From contig NZ_PJMB01000002.1 in the NCBI RefSeq assembly GCF_002892835.1, positions 62,001 through 126,000 of the forward strand: a stretch of 64,000 nucleotides of DNA, read 5' to 3'. Below the pieces are notes generated by a model. It did no database searches. It had not been told where the DNA came from and saw nothing but the letters and a program-made list of their open reading frames with translations. The DNA is from Arthrobacter sp. AFG7.2. Lineage in GTDB: Bacteria; Actinomycetota; Actinomycetes; Actinomycetales; Micrococcaceae. Shown piece after piece: positions 24,745 through 33,952 of the stretch; the stretch's first letter is position 1; every line of letters begins with the position of its first letter. Both the position numbers and the translations under genes were made by a program.

Positions 24745-26403
24745 ATGACTACTCTTACCGTTTCCGGCCGCGTCGCGCAGGTTCTCAGCAGCTACGTCAG
24801 CGACGTGTTCGGCGTTATGGGCAACGGCAACGTCTACTTCCTGGACGCCGCGGAGAAGCAGGGCCTCCGCTTCACCCCCGTCCGGCATGAAGGCGCTGCG
24901 ATCGCCGCCGCCGACGCCCACTATCGGTCCTCCGGACGCCTCGCCGCCGGCACCACCACCTACGGCCCCGGCTACACCAACGCACTCACGGCCCTGGCCG
25001 AGGCGGTCCAGGCGCAGATCCCGGTTGTGCTGGTCACCGGGGACGCCCCCACCAGCGGCGCCCGGCCGCAGGACGTGGACCAGACGGCCATCGCCACCGG
25101 CCTCGGCGCGGCGACCTTCACTGTCACCCGCGACGCCGCCGGCGCCATCACGCAGCAGGCGGTGGAGTACGCACTCACCAAGCGCACCGCCGTCGTGCTT
25201 GCCATTCCCTACGACCTCGCGTCCCTCGAAGCCGGGAACGAGGAGCTTCCCGCGGCGCACGCACCGAAGGTGACGGACGACATCGACGGCGGCCTTGGGC
25301 AGGCAGCCCGCCTGCTCGCCGGTGCCAAGCGCCCGCTGATCCTGGCCGGGCGGGGTGCGCACCTCGCCGGAGCCGGGCCGGAACTCCGCGAGCTCGCCGA
25401 CCGGATCGGCGCACTGACCGCCGGAACCGCCCTGGCACTTAACCTCCTCAAAGGCGAGGGGTACCTGGGCGTCGCCGGCGGCTTCGGCACGGATACCGCG
25501 GCCGGCCCCATGGGCGAGGCGGACGTGGTCCTGGTGGTCGGGGCCAGCCTGAGCCCCTTCACGATGCGGTTCGGGCATCTGCTCGGCCCGGACAGCACGG
25601 TAATCCAGATCGACGCCGGCCTGCAGCCGACCAACCCGCGGGTGGATCTGTTCGTCAGCGCGGACGCGAAGACAGCCGCGGGACGCCTCCTGTCATTGCT
25701 GGATGGTGAGGCTGCGGCGGAAGGCTGGCGCGCGGAAGCTTCCAGGCGTCTTGCTGAAGGGCCTGCCCACCACCCGGGCTCGGACGAGACCTCCGACGGC
25801 CGGCTGGACCCGCGCTCCCTCGCCAGCGCACTGGATGCCGTGCTGCCGGAACGCCGCACGGTGGTCCAGGACGGCGGGCACTTCATCGGCTGGGCGCCCA
25901 TGTACTGGAACATCCCGCGGCCGCAGGACATGGTGATGGTGGGGACCGCGTTCCAGTCCATCGGGCTGGGACTCGCGAGCGCCGTCGGGGCAGCCCGCGC
26001 GGTGGAGGACGGCCGCACCCTGGTGCTGGCCTCCGGCGACGGCGGTTTCCTGATGGGCCTGTCCGACCTTGAATCGCTCATCGGTGCGGCTCGCAGCGCG
26101 ATCGTTGTGATCTACAACGATGCCGCCTACGGGGCTGAGATCCACCAGTACGGCTCCCAGGGCCTGACCGAAAAGCCCATGCTGATCCCCGAGGTTGACT
26201 TCAGCGGTGTTGCCCGGGCGTTGGGTGCCGAGTCTGCTGTGATCCGGTCCCTTGGTGACCTTTCCGCGCTTCAGGAGTGGATCAACGCCGGCGCGCAGGG
26301 AACGTTCGTTGCCGACTGCCGGATCACGTCCAGCGTCCGGGCGCCCTGGCTGACCGAGTGGATGCAGGCTTCGCAGGCGGCGAAGGCTGCGGTGGCGGGG
26401 TAG
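24745..26403 (+). CDS. Thiamine-diphosphate-dependent enzyme (acetolactate synthase/2-oxoacid decarboxylase-like)
   Basis: 552 residues from ATG 24745. Three-domain layout: an N-terminal pyrimidine-binding domain with catalytic Glu (VRHEGAAIAAADAH), a central Rossmann-like domain (RPLILAGRGAHLAGAGPEL) and a C-terminal ThDP-binding domain with GDGGFLMGLSDLESLI ... VVIYNDAAYG. It could decarboxylate or ligate a 2-oxo acid. Next to an aminotransferase that makes 2-oxo acids, a decarboxylase role is attractive but not proven. It lacks hallmarks that would fix it as IlvB. Confidence 0.85.
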   Translation: MTTLTVSGRVAQVLSSYVSDVFGVMGNGNVYFLDAAEKQGLRFTPVRHEGAAIAAADAHYRSSGRLAAGTTTYGPGYTNALTALAEAVQAQIPVVLVTGDAPTSGARPQDVDQTAIATGLGAATFTVTRDAAGAITQQAVEYALTKRTAVVLAIPYDLASLEAGNEELPAAHAPKVTDDIDGGLGQAARLLAGAKRPLILAGRGAHLAGAGPELRELADRIGALTAGTALALNLLKGEGYLGVAGGFGTDTAAGPMGEADVVLVVGASLSPFTMRFGHLLGPDSTVIQIDAGLQPTNPRVDLFVSADAKTAAGRLLSLLDGEAAAEGWRAEASRRLAEGPAHHPGSDETSDGRLDPRSLASALDAVLPERRTVVQDGGHFIGWAPMYWNIPRPQDMVMVGTAFQSIGLGLASAVGAARAVEDGRTLVLASGDGGFLMGLSDLESLIGAARSAIVVIYNDAAYGAEIHQYGSQGLTEKPMLIPEVDFSGVARALGAESAVIRSLGDLSALQEWINAGAQGTFVADCRITSSVRAPWLTEWMQASQAAKAAVAG

Positions 26404-26469
26404 CAAGGACTCGAAGCCTCGCGCTGGTAGTCCATCTGGAGCCGCGAATTGGGCCGTCCAACAGGTAGG

Positions 26470-26680
26470 GGCACAACGAACTCTGGTTAAACAACGAAGA
26501 CCAGCCGCAGGGAAGGAAGTAGCCAAATTGCCTGGGGGAGTCGTAATCAGTAGCCGGGGCAACTCAGCCTCCGTCCTCGTCGACGGCGTCTTCGTCCTCT
26601 TCATGGTCACCCTCGCTGAGGCCGAGGCCTAGGTTGTCAGCCTCCGCGAGCCTGACTCCCCCGGCGCGCCAGCCCTCTAA
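26470..26680 (+). pseudogene. Decayed copy of the small protein gene at 33709-33924
   Basis: Shares with 33709-33924 a nearly identical core (VISSRGNSASVLVDGVF then LFMVT) over roughly 200 bases. Here one base is missing near 26503, a TAG interrupts the start region and another TAG follows EAEA. It lies directly behind the 3' end of the ThDP enzyme gene. It is a dead paralogue showing that this small unit has been duplicated within 7 kb. Confidence 0.7.
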
Positions 26681-26793
26681 GCCTCCTCATCCTATGTGCC
26701 GTAACGCCCAAGGCCACGGACCGGTGAGGGGCCAGGGCCTTTTTGGGGGGAAGTGGTGCTAGTAGTCGATGGCTTTCCGGCCCATAAATTTTC

Positions 26794-26958
26794 GTTGCGC
26801 TTGGCCGTCAGCTCGTGCAGCTTTCCCTTCATCTGGTCGAGCCCGCCCTTGAGCGTGTCAACCACTTCGTTCTGTGAGGCCAGGCCCGGCTCCAGCGCCT
26901 TCGCGGTGCCTTCGGAGGTCATCTGCCGCTGAAGAGCGAGCCTGGCCAGGGCATCAAC
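26794..26958 (-). pseudogene. Possible PspA/IM30 (phage-shock protein A) fragment
   Basis: About 55 codons reading LARLALQRQMTSEGTAKALE, then SQNEVVDTLKGGLDQMKGK and LHELTAKRNE. This matches the central coiled coil of PspA proteins, where LARxALxRK and LKxxLxxMKxKxxELxxKR are typical. The surrounding frame (Pro/Arg/Ser-rich) does not look like protein, and no start or full domain is present. Probably a relic; the assignment is by pattern only. Confidence 0.5.
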
Positions 26959-27200
26959 TCGTCGGCGTCCACAGTGTTCCCAGCAGACCGGAACTCGTCG
27001 GCTTTCCTCGCATTTTATGTGTACGAAAGGGGGCGCCAGACGCGCCCAAAGCGTAAGGTCACTCGGCGCTGCGGTCAGGATCCGGGCAGCCGGAAGGCCC
27101 CGGCTTTCCGACCTGGGTCTGGGCGGCGGCGTTGAGCAGCTGCTCTGCCACAGCCTCACATGCGCATACTGGGGTGCTGTCGGCGGCAACGTTTGGACAC

Positions 27201-27239
27201 CGTGCTGCCGCCGCAACCTGTCAAGGCGGCGGCAGCACG
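27201..27239. terminator. Perfect 14-bp hairpin downstream of beta-helix gene
   Basis: Arms 27201-27214 and 27226-27239 are perfectly complementary (CGTGCTGCCGCCGC and its complement) with an 11-base loop. It lies 38 bases beyond the stop of the minus-strand beta-helix gene. No T-run follows, as is common for terminators in high-GC actinobacteria. Confidence 0.75.
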
Positions 27240-27276
27240 TGCACTGATGGGATAGCGACTCCGTTACGTCAGCCTC

Positions 27277-28926
27277 TCAGTAACTGACGGCGAAGACGGA
27301 TGCCTGTTCCCTGCCGGTCCGCGCCTGCCATTGTGCGGCCTGTTCGCTGATCTCCGGGTTTTCGACTCCATAGGCAATTTTTTTACCGGCACCAAGCTTA
27401 ATAGTGTTGCCGTGGGTGACGATCCCGGCGGGAATCTGCCTGTCGCCGCTGTTGCGGGTGTAATTGTCCCGCGCCCCAAGGAAGCTGTTGCCCGTAATTT
27501 CCACGTCCACAGGGACTTCCATGGAGTAGGTCAACAGGTGCGTCCCCTTGCCGTCCCGGTCAGACCGGATGAGCGCGGCCCACGAGTACCCGGCGTCGAT
27601 ACAGGTGTTATTGATAAACCTGCACCGAAGAAATCCGGTGCCGCCACCTTTGCCCCACAGTTCCAGTGTCATGTTGCAGTTCTCAATCCGGTTGGAATCC
27701 CACGTAATATCGGTCCAGCCCGCCGTGCCGGTGCCCTGTGCCGACAGCGCGACGTCGTACGTCTGCCGGATCACGTTCTCCCGGATCATGACCCTCGCCG
27801 CGCCTACGTACAGTTCCACCCCGTTGCCGTACCGCGTAGTTCCCGATAGGGCGGAACCGCCGATCCACTCGATTTCATTCCGCTGGATGAGGACATTCTT
27901 GCCGCCGGTAGCGACACCGTGCGCTCCAGTACCGCCGAGGTAGAGGTCCTGCACCGTGGTATGGGAGGCCAGCCGCAAAATGTCCCTTTGAACGGAGATA
28001 GCCACCCCCGCCCCCGGGTTCACCCCCAACCGGACGTAGACGTTTGTGGAATCGCTGAAGAACTCCCAGTCCGCTGCCAACTCGGAAATGGACCAGCGTT
28101 TTCGGCCGTGAATAATGCCAGCGGCCTTTAGGAATCCCACGTTCGTGGATGGCTCGAAGGTATTGCCCGAATACTGCCCACTGTTCGCCGCGATGTTCAG
28201 TTTCCAAATGTTCCCGCTGTACGGCGTCCACGCCGCATTACTCACCTTGTACCCCAGCAAACGAGGCCGTGCCCCCTCACCGTAAGCGCCGATAGTCAGG
28301 CTGCCCGCAGTCCCGATCAAGGACGGCATATGGATGGACCCGTAAAATTCGTGCCCGCGCTTGAACAGGACGGTGGATCCGCGTTGCAGTTCGCCCGAAG
28401 CCATTGCCGACCGTACCTTGGCAAGAGTGCGCCACGGTGCCGTCACGCTTCCCGGATTACCATCCGAACCTGACGCGCTGACGTACCGAACGTTTCCATT
28501 CGCGTACGCCGGGGCCGCCCCGGCCAGCGCCGCCGTTATGAACGCCACCGCGCCCTGGAGAACGGACCGCCGCTTCACACCCTGTTTCTTAAACCGCTGT
28601 TCGCCGGCAGCATCTGCCCGCGTTCCAATGACAGAACGGACGACAATTCCGGTGAGGAACAGGACGAGTCCCAGCACGATGAAGGTCCACGCCGGCGCGG
28701 CCACAGCGGCGATACTTATCTCACAGATGCCTACCGCGCCAGCCGTGCCCTGAAACGTCCCGTACAACTCAAAAAACCCCATGTTCGGACCAACGGCGCT
28801 TCTGCACATGGATCCTGCACTGGCGAAACCCAGGATGAGACCGGCAACACTCAGAATGGGGCCGATTACGATCAGCCAGATCCAGGCACGAGACCATTTC
28901 GGTGCCTGAGGAATGATTTTAGACAT
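27277..28926 (-). CDS. Membrane-tethered right-handed beta-helix protein with internal Tat-like motif
   Basis: 549 residues from ATG 28926 (AAGGGGG upstream). Two membrane helices (about 13-36 and 73-98) precede a cytosolic-looking basic stretch and a twin-arginine motif KRRSVLQGA (R119-R120) with a hydrophobic segment ending AAPAYA at about 142. The remainder (about 147-549) starts with the YVSASGSDGNPG motif typical of DUF1565/pectate-lyase-like parallel beta-helices and has repeated short strands with N-turns. Such domains bind or cut polysaccharide. The doubled export signal is unusual and looks like a fusion of a small membrane protein to a Tat-exported beta-helix protein. Confidence 0.8.
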   Translation of the reverse strand: MSKIIPQAPKWSRAWIWLIVIGPILSVAGLILGFASAGSMCRSAVGPNMGFFELYGTFQGTAGAVGICEISIAAVAAPAWTFIVLGLVLFLTGIVVRSVIGTRADAAGEQRFKKQGVKRRSVLQGAVAFITAALAGAAPAYANGNVRYVSASGSDGNPGSVTAPWRTLAKVRSAMASGELQRGSTVLFKRGHEFYGSIHMPSLIGTAGSLTIGAYGEGARPRLLGYKVSNAAWTPYSGNIWKLNIAANSGQYSGNTFEPSTNVGFLKAAGIIHGRKRWSISELAADWEFFSDSTNVYVRLGVNPGAGVAISVQRDILRLASHTTVQDLYLGGTGAHGVATGGKNVLIQRNEIEWIGGSALSGTTRYGNGVELYVGAARVMIRENVIRQTYDVALSAQGTGTAGWTDITWDSNRIENCNMTLELWGKGGGTGFLRCRFINNTCIDAGYSWAALIRSDRDGKGTHLLTYSMEVPVDVEITGNSFLGARDNYTRNSGDRQIPAGIVTHGNTIKLGAGKKIAYGVENPEISEQAAQWQARTGREQASVFAVSY

Positions 28927-29219
28927 GCTTCCCCCTTGAAAGCTTCCAATGATGCAGTGGCATCGTATCCGCGGCCGCCCATGCAGGATCTCGGGCGCGC
29001 CCAAGCCCGGGACCGGGACGTTCCAGCAGGGCCTCTGACCAGGGGTGTCGCCGAGACCACGGTCAGCGCCACAGCCTCGGCTTCACCGTGCTGGCTGCAG
29101 TGGGTGCCAGCCGCTAAGGCGCATCAATGTCCTCCGCCTCACGGAACCGTTACGGTGCGGTTCGCCACTTCCCCGCCGGATCCGGAATAGCGATGCCATG
29201 CCCTGCGGTTGTCGCAGGC

Positions 29220-30149
29220 ATGAAGGCAATCACTTACAGCACATACGGCAACCCGGACGTCCTCGAATACGGCGATCAACCGATGCCAAAAGTCGGACCC
29301 GGCATGGTCCTGGTCAAAGTCAAGGCAGCCGCAGTGAACCCGGTGGACTGGAAAATCATGGCCGGGTACCTGGATCCGGTCATGGACCTGGAGTTTCCCG
29401 CCATCCCCGGCTGGGACGTAGCGGGGGTTGTGGAGTCGGTGGGGATTGATGCCCGGCAGTTCAAGCCCGGCGACGAGGTCATTGCCTATGGCCGCAAAGA
29501 CTACGTCCACGGCGGCAGCTTTGCCGAGTACATCGCACTGCCGGAGCGGCTCCTGGCCCGGAAGCCCGCCTCACTCAATTGGAAGGAATCGGCAGGCCTG
29601 CCGCTGGCGGGCCTGACCGCCTACCAGGTCCTCAACCGGCTGGGCCTGAAGGCCGACGGAACCGTCCTGATCCACGGCGGTTCCGGAGGCGTTGGATCGC
29701 TTGGCATCCAGATCGCGGTGGCCCTCGGCGCCAACGTCATTGCCACGGCCTCGGAGAAGAACCACGAATTCCTCCGTTCGCTGGGAGCGGAGCCGGTTGC
29801 CTACGGGGACGGGCTCGCGGAGCGCGTGCGGGCGCTGCGCCCTGGCGGTGTGGACGTCGTTGCCGACTTTGTGGGCGGAAACCTCGACGCAACGCTTGCG
29901 GTTCTGGCCGACGGAGGCCGGCACGCCTCGATTGCCGACAGTGAAGTGGAGCAGCACGGCGGCGACTGGATGTGGGTCCATCCGGTGGGAGCCGACCTGC
30001 AGGAACTCGCCGATCTGGTGGACAGCCGGAAGATGCGCGTTGAAGTCGCCGAGGTCTTCCCGCTGGACAAGGCCGCGGATGCTTTCCGGTCCAACATGGA
30101 AGGCCATACCCGCGGCAAGATCGTGGTTGCCGTAGACCAGGATTCCTGA
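29220..30149 (+). CDS. NAD(P)-dependent zinc-free alcohol/quinone oxidoreductase (MDR family)
   Basis: 309 residues; start at ATG 29220 chosen because MKAITYSTYGNPDVLEY is the usual family N-terminus. GroES-like domain to about 120, then a Rossmann fold with LIHGGSGGVGSLGIQIA (AxxGxxG type) and a return to the catalytic fold. Lacks the structural zinc Cys cluster, as expected for quinone oxidoreductase-type members. It would reduce small quinones, enones or aldehydes with NADPH. Followed 49 bases later by an alpha/beta hydrolase. Confidence 0.9.
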   Translation: MKAITYSTYGNPDVLEYGDQPMPKVGPGMVLVKVKAAAVNPVDWKIMAGYLDPVMDLEFPAIPGWDVAGVVESVGIDARQFKPGDEVIAYGRKDYVHGGSFAEYIALPERLLARKPASLNWKESAGLPLAGLTAYQVLNRLGLKADGTVLIHGGSGGVGSLGIQIAVALGANVIATASEKNHEFLRSLGAEPVAYGDGLAERVRALRPGGVDVVADFVGGNLDATLAVLADGGRHASIADSEVEQHGGDWMWVHPVGADLQELADLVDSRKMRVEVAEVFPLDKAADAFRSNMEGHTRGKIVVAVDQDS

Positions 30150-30198
30150 CCTAGATCCGCTACAGGGCTGTGACCGCTTGAGGCTATAGTCTTTGCCG

Positions 30199-31044
30199 AT
30201 GGGCAGGTGGAACGAAAGGCAGCGGACGGTCCCCTCTGAAGGGGCGGACCTGGCAGTGTTTGAGTACGGGCCGGACCCGGCAGCCGATGCTCCTGTCCTG
30301 CTCCTGGTGCATGGCTACCCGGACGACCACCGCTTATACCTTCCGCTGATCCGCGAATTGGCCGAAACGTTCCATATCATCGCTTATGACACCCGCAACG
30401 CCGGCTCGTCCGTAACAGACGTGCCGGGGAGCTTTGCGCTGCAGGCCCTGGTGGACGATCTGTATGCCGTGCTGGCCGCAACGCAGGCCACGTCCGTTCA
30501 CCTTGTGGGCCACGACTGGGGGTCCATCCAGGGATGGGCAGCAGTCCAGGACCCTCGTGCCCCCGGAAGGATCAGCCGCTTCACAAGCGTGTCCGGGCCG
30601 GACCTGCAGCACTTTTCCCGGTGGATACGCGAAAGGCTGCGGCACCCGCGGGGCTGGCCCCAGCTGTTGGGACAACTCCTGCGCAGCTTCTACGTGGCCG
30701 TGTTCCAGATTCCCCTGCTGCCCGAGGTGCTCTGGCGCTTTTTCCTTACCGGTTCCTACGAGCGTGCCACCGGGCGCACCGTAGGCGACAATCCCATCCG
30801 CGGGCTTGCCCTCTACCGGGCAAACGTCCCAGCCACGCCCCAGCCTCCGGTTCGGGTGTCTATTCCCGTCCATGTGATTGTCCCGGTCAGGGACCCATTC
30901 CTCTCCCCGAGCCTGACCGACGGTTTGACTGACTGGGTTCCCAGGCTGACGGTGACGAAAGTGGAGGCTGGGCACTGGTGGCCGGCCACGCACGCCTCAG
31001 ACTTTGCGAAGCTATTGCGGAAAGAACACAACAAAGAGCTCTAA
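30199..31044 (+). CDS. Epoxide-hydrolase-like alpha/beta hydrolase
   Basis: 281 residues from ATG 30199 (a TTG two codons earlier is possible). The oxyanion loop is LLLVHGYPDD. The nucleophile elbow is VGHDWGS, with Asp where esterases have Ser, as in epoxide hydrolases and haloalkane dehalogenases. The general-base His is in VEAGHWWPATH. Likely hydrolyses an epoxide or related ester in the cytosol; the substrate is unknown. Same strand as and close to the upstream oxidoreductase. Confidence 0.88.
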   Translation: MGRWNERQRTVPSEGADLAVFEYGPDPAADAPVLLLVHGYPDDHRLYLPLIRELAETFHIIAYDTRNAGSSVTDVPGSFALQALVDDLYAVLAATQATSVHLVGHDWGSIQGWAAVQDPRAPGRISRFTSVSGPDLQHFSRWIRERLRHPRGWPQLLGQLLRSFYVAVFQIPLLPEVLWRFFLTGSYERATGRTVGDNPIRGLALYRANVPATPQPPVRVSIPVHVIVPVRDPFLSPSLTDGLTDWVPRLTVTKVEAGHWWPATHASDFAKLLRKEHNKEL

Positions 31045-31190
31045 ACAGAAACGCCGGGGATACCGTACGCACCACCCGCAATTCACCACCGCTTCAACTC
31101 CCGGCACCACAACCGCAACCTGCCCTCCCTAGCGTTGACGGGTCACCGGCCCACGGGCCGCCCCCGTTTCTTGCTGGAGGAAACCACCCC

Positions 31191-32258
31191 ATGCGCACAG
31201 TTCTCACTGCCGCGGCAACCGCCGCCCTCATCGCCGCCATGGCGAGCCCCGCCGTCGCGAACTCCACGGACGAAGCCCGAACGCCGTCGTCGGACGCTGC
31301 CCGAGCCGCCACCTCCGCCCTGAAGGTCAGCGAGCGCAACGGCTCTTTCGACCTGCAGTCACACCGTGGCGGACGCGGTGAGTGGACCGAGGAGTCGCTG
31401 GCCGCGTTCGAGAACTCTCTCGCCTTGGGCGTGACCACGCTGGAGCTGGACACCCACCTGACAGAGGACGGCAAGGTGATCGTCTGGCACGACGACACCA
31501 TCCAGGCCGCCAAGTGTGCCGACACCGCACCAGCCACCGCCGGTGACCCCGAGTTCCCGTACGTGGGCGACCGCGTGGCCGAGCTGTCCCTGGCGCAGAT
31601 CAAGACGCTGAACTGCGGCTTCGTGCAGTTGGCCGGCTACCCGGAGCAGGACGTGATTGGGGGAAACCGGATCGCTGAGCTCAAGGACGTCTACCAGCTG
31701 GTCCGCGACACCAAGGCCGCCAAGGTCCGCTTCAACGTGGAGACCAAGGTGGAGGGCAGCCAGATCGGTGGCGCCGGGATGGAGTCCCTTACCCGCGCCG
31801 TAGTGGCCGAAGTCCAGGCCTCCGGGATGGCGGACCGCACCACCCTGCAGTCCTTCGACTGGTCTTCCCTGAACCTCACCAAGGAGATCGCACCGGAGCT
31901 CCCGCTGGTGGCACTGTCCAGCGGCGACGCCTGGATGGGAGTCGGCCAGCCGGGCGCCAGCCGCAACCTGGGCGGCATCGACATCGACGACTACGACGGT
32001 TCCCTTCCCAAGGCAGCAGCCGCCCAGGGGTACGACGTCGTCTCCCCCACCTTCCGCTCCGTCACCCCAGCGATGATCACCGAAGCGCACGAACTCGGCC
32101 TGCCCGTCATCCCCTGGACCGTCAACACCACGGCCGACATGGAACGCCTCATGGACCTCGGCGTGGACGGCATCATCACCGACTACCCCACGCGCCTGCG
32201 CACCCTCATGGCGGAACGCGGCCTGAAGCTGCCCAAGGCGTACGAGCTGAAGGGGTAA
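31191..32258 (+). CDS. Secreted glycerophosphodiester phosphodiesterase
   Basis: 355 residues from ATG 31191 (GGAGGAA upstream). A Sec signal peptide is cleaved near SPAVA-NS (about residue 22). GDPD motifs follow: SHRGGRGEWTEESLAAFENS (His and Glu of the active site), LELDTHLTEDGKVIVWHDDT (Glu-x-Asp metal pair and His), and late-barrel FNVETK and LQSFDWSSL. It hydrolyses glycerophosphodiesters to glycerol-3-phosphate and an alcohol outside the membrane, useful for phosphate or phospholipid scavenging. Confidence 0.92.
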   Translation: MRTVLTAAATAALIAAMASPAVANSTDEARTPSSDAARAATSALKVSERNGSFDLQSHRGGRGEWTEESLAAFENSLALGVTTLELDTHLTEDGKVIVWHDDTIQAAKCADTAPATAGDPEFPYVGDRVAELSLAQIKTLNCGFVQLAGYPEQDVIGGNRIAELKDVYQLVRDTKAAKVRFNVETKVEGSQIGGAGMESLTRAVVAEVQASGMADRTTLQSFDWSSLNLTKEIAPELPLVALSSGDAWMGVGQPGASRNLGGIDIDDYDGSLPKAAAAQGYDVVSPTFRSVTPAMITEAHELGLPVIPWTVNTTADMERLMDLGVDGIITDYPTRLRTLMAERGLKLPKAYELKG

Positions 32259-32285
32259 CAACGTCCCTTGCCCTGCTGCCCCTGG

Positions 32286-33362
32286 TTACCGGGCAACCAG
32301 CCGCCACAGGGACGTGACCTCGGCCGCGCGCGCCAGGAACAGGGGATCATTGCGGTCCGAGGCCTTGGGATGCGTTGGCTTGGTGTCGAGCCGGTCCACC
32401 ACCGTCAGCCCGGCCGCCGTGATGGCGGTCAGCAGATCCTCACGGGAGCGCAACCCAAGGTGCTCGGCCAGGTCGGAGAGGACCAGCCACCCCTCACCAT
32501 CTTGTTCCAGATGGTCCGGGAGTTCGTTCAGGAAGCGGAACAGCATCCTGCTGCCGGGGTCGTAAACAGCGCTGTCCAGGCTGGAATGCGGCGTGGCCGG
32601 GATCCAGGGCGGGTTGCACACGACGAGCGGTGCCCGTCCGGGCGGGAACATGTCCGTCAGGACAGCTTCAGCGCGGTCCTGGACACCGAGGTTCCGGAAA
32701 TTCTCCCCCGCGCAGGCGATGGCACGCGGTTCGTTGTCCGTCGCTACGACCCGCTGGACGCCACGGCGCGCGAGGACGGCAGCGAGCACTCCGGTGCCGG
32801 TTCCGACGTCGAACGCCAGCGTGTCAGAGGGCAGCGGAGCGGCGGCCACGAGATCCACGTACTCGCTTCGGGTGGGGAAGAACGTGCCATAGTGCGGGTG
32901 TATACGGTCCTGCAGGGCACCGACGTAGACGCCGTTCCGTCGCCACTCGTGGGCGCCGATCGCCCCGACAAGCTCGTGAAGGGACACGACGGAAGGCTCG
33001 CCGATATCACCGTACGCTTCAGCGGCTGCCTCCCGGATATCCGGTGCGCGGCGCAACGGCACCACCGGGCCCGGATCAAGGGGAATCAGCAGCAGACCGA
33101 GAATGCGTGCGCGATGCGAGGCGGACTGGCGGTGCCGGTAGAACTTTTCGGCCGGTGTTCCTGCGGTCTCTTTCTTTCCGGCGCCGATCCGCCGGTCCAG
33201 GGCGTTGAGGATCTGCCGCGCATTGTGGAAGTCACCCTGCCAGAGCATCGCGATCCCCTGCGACGCCAGCCGGTACGCATCATCGGCTGTGAGCGAGTCG
33301 GAAACCACTTGGACGCGCGTCGGTGCAGGCCTGCCGTTCGCCGAACGCCATCGTGCGGGCAT
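32286..33362 (-). CDS. Class I SAM-dependent methyltransferase (HemK/RsmC-like)
   Basis: 358 residues from ATG 33362; a TTG at 33425 would add 21 residues without a better ribosome-binding site. The C-terminal half has the SAM motif DVGTGTGVLAAVLARRG and the VCNPPWIP catalytic loop (N/D-PP-Y/W) of enzymes that methylate exocyclic or amide nitrogens. An N-terminal helical domain of about 150 residues (DAYRLASQGIAMLWQGD) could bind a protein or RNA substrate. Convergent with the GDPD gene. The target is unknown. Confidence 0.85.
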   Translation of the reverse strand: MPARWRSANGRPAPTRVQVVSDSLTADDAYRLASQGIAMLWQGDFHNARQILNALDRRIGAGKKETAGTPAEKFYRHRQSASHRARILGLLLIPLDPGPVVPLRRAPDIREAAAEAYGDIGEPSVVSLHELVGAIGAHEWRRNGVYVGALQDRIHPHYGTFFPTRSEYVDLVAAAPLPSDTLAFDVGTGTGVLAAVLARRGVQRVVATDNEPRAIACAGENFRNLGVQDRAEAVLTDMFPPGRAPLVVCNPPWIPATPHSSLDSAVYDPGSRMLFRFLNELPDHLEQDGEGWLVLSDLAEHLGLRSREDLLTAITAAGLTVVDRLDTKPTHPKASDRNDPLFLARAAEVTSLWRLVAR

Positions 33363-33574
33363 GGGAAACGTCGCGGGCGTTGCCACGGGAGCTGGTGTGT
33401 CGCTTCTGATTAGGATCCATTCCAAGATTCCAGCGCCGGACTATGACTGAGGAGTGCGGCGGTGATTCGACGGCGTTCCGCGGCTGCGGCCCAGAGTCCA
33501 GACCGTCATTGGGCAGCGATTCAAGCTTCTTGATCGATTGCGGCTGAACCTACAGTGTCAGGATACAGGGGGTG

Positions 33575-33670
33575 CTACAGCCGCCGCTGCTGGAACATCC
33601 GGAACGACTCCCGCACCCGGTCCACCGTCTCCAGCAAGACATCAACCGTGTGCACGCCGGGCTCGAGCCA
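33575..33670 (-). pseudogene. 3'-end relic of the amidase gene, copy 4
   Basis: About 96 bases that match the last 32 codons of the amidase (ending FRMFQQRRL-like and a TAG). The left edge is again the stop codon, exactly as in copies 1-3. The right edge of homology is near 33670. It lies 20 kb from the intact gene, beside the small repeated ORF at 33709. Confidence 0.8.
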
Positions 33671-33708
33671 ATAGCCCTTTTTGAGCCCCGACATGAGCCA
33701 TCCTACGG

Positions 33709-33924
33709 ATGGGGCACAACGAACACAGTTTAAGCAACGATGATCCAGCCGCAGGGAAGGAAGTGGCCAAAGTGCCGAATGGAATTGTAATCAGTAGCCG
33801 GGGCAACTCGGCCTCCGTCCTCGTCGACGGTGTCTTCGCCCTCTTCATGGTCACCGTCGCTGAGGCCGAGGCCTACGTCGCCAGCCTCCTGGAGCTTGAC
33901 TCCCTCGACGCGCCAGCCCTCTAA
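33709..33924 (+). CDS. Small uncharacterised protein, intact member of a duplicated unit
   Basis: 71 residues from ATG 33709: a polar start (GHNEHSLSNDDPAAGKEVAK) then two strands and an amphipathic helix (VISSRGNSASVLVDGVFALF, EAEAYVASLLELD). A decayed copy lies at 26470-26680, and differences between the copies fall mostly in conservative positions on this strand, which favours real coding. No known domain. It sits between amidase relic copy 4 and a possible relic of the ThDP gene end. Confidence 0.5.
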   Translation: MGHNEHSLSNDDPAAGKEVAKVPNGIVISSRGNSASVLVDGVFALFMVTVAEAEAYVASLLELDSLDAPAL

Positions 33925-33952
33925 GCCCCCTACCCGCCCCCGGTCTTGCGTA

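Noticed and set aside
28927-29219. Leader of the beta-helix gene considered as a cyclic-di-nucleotide riboswitch
   Set aside because: The GC-rich stretch has no convincing match to the conserved core of any riboswitch I know.
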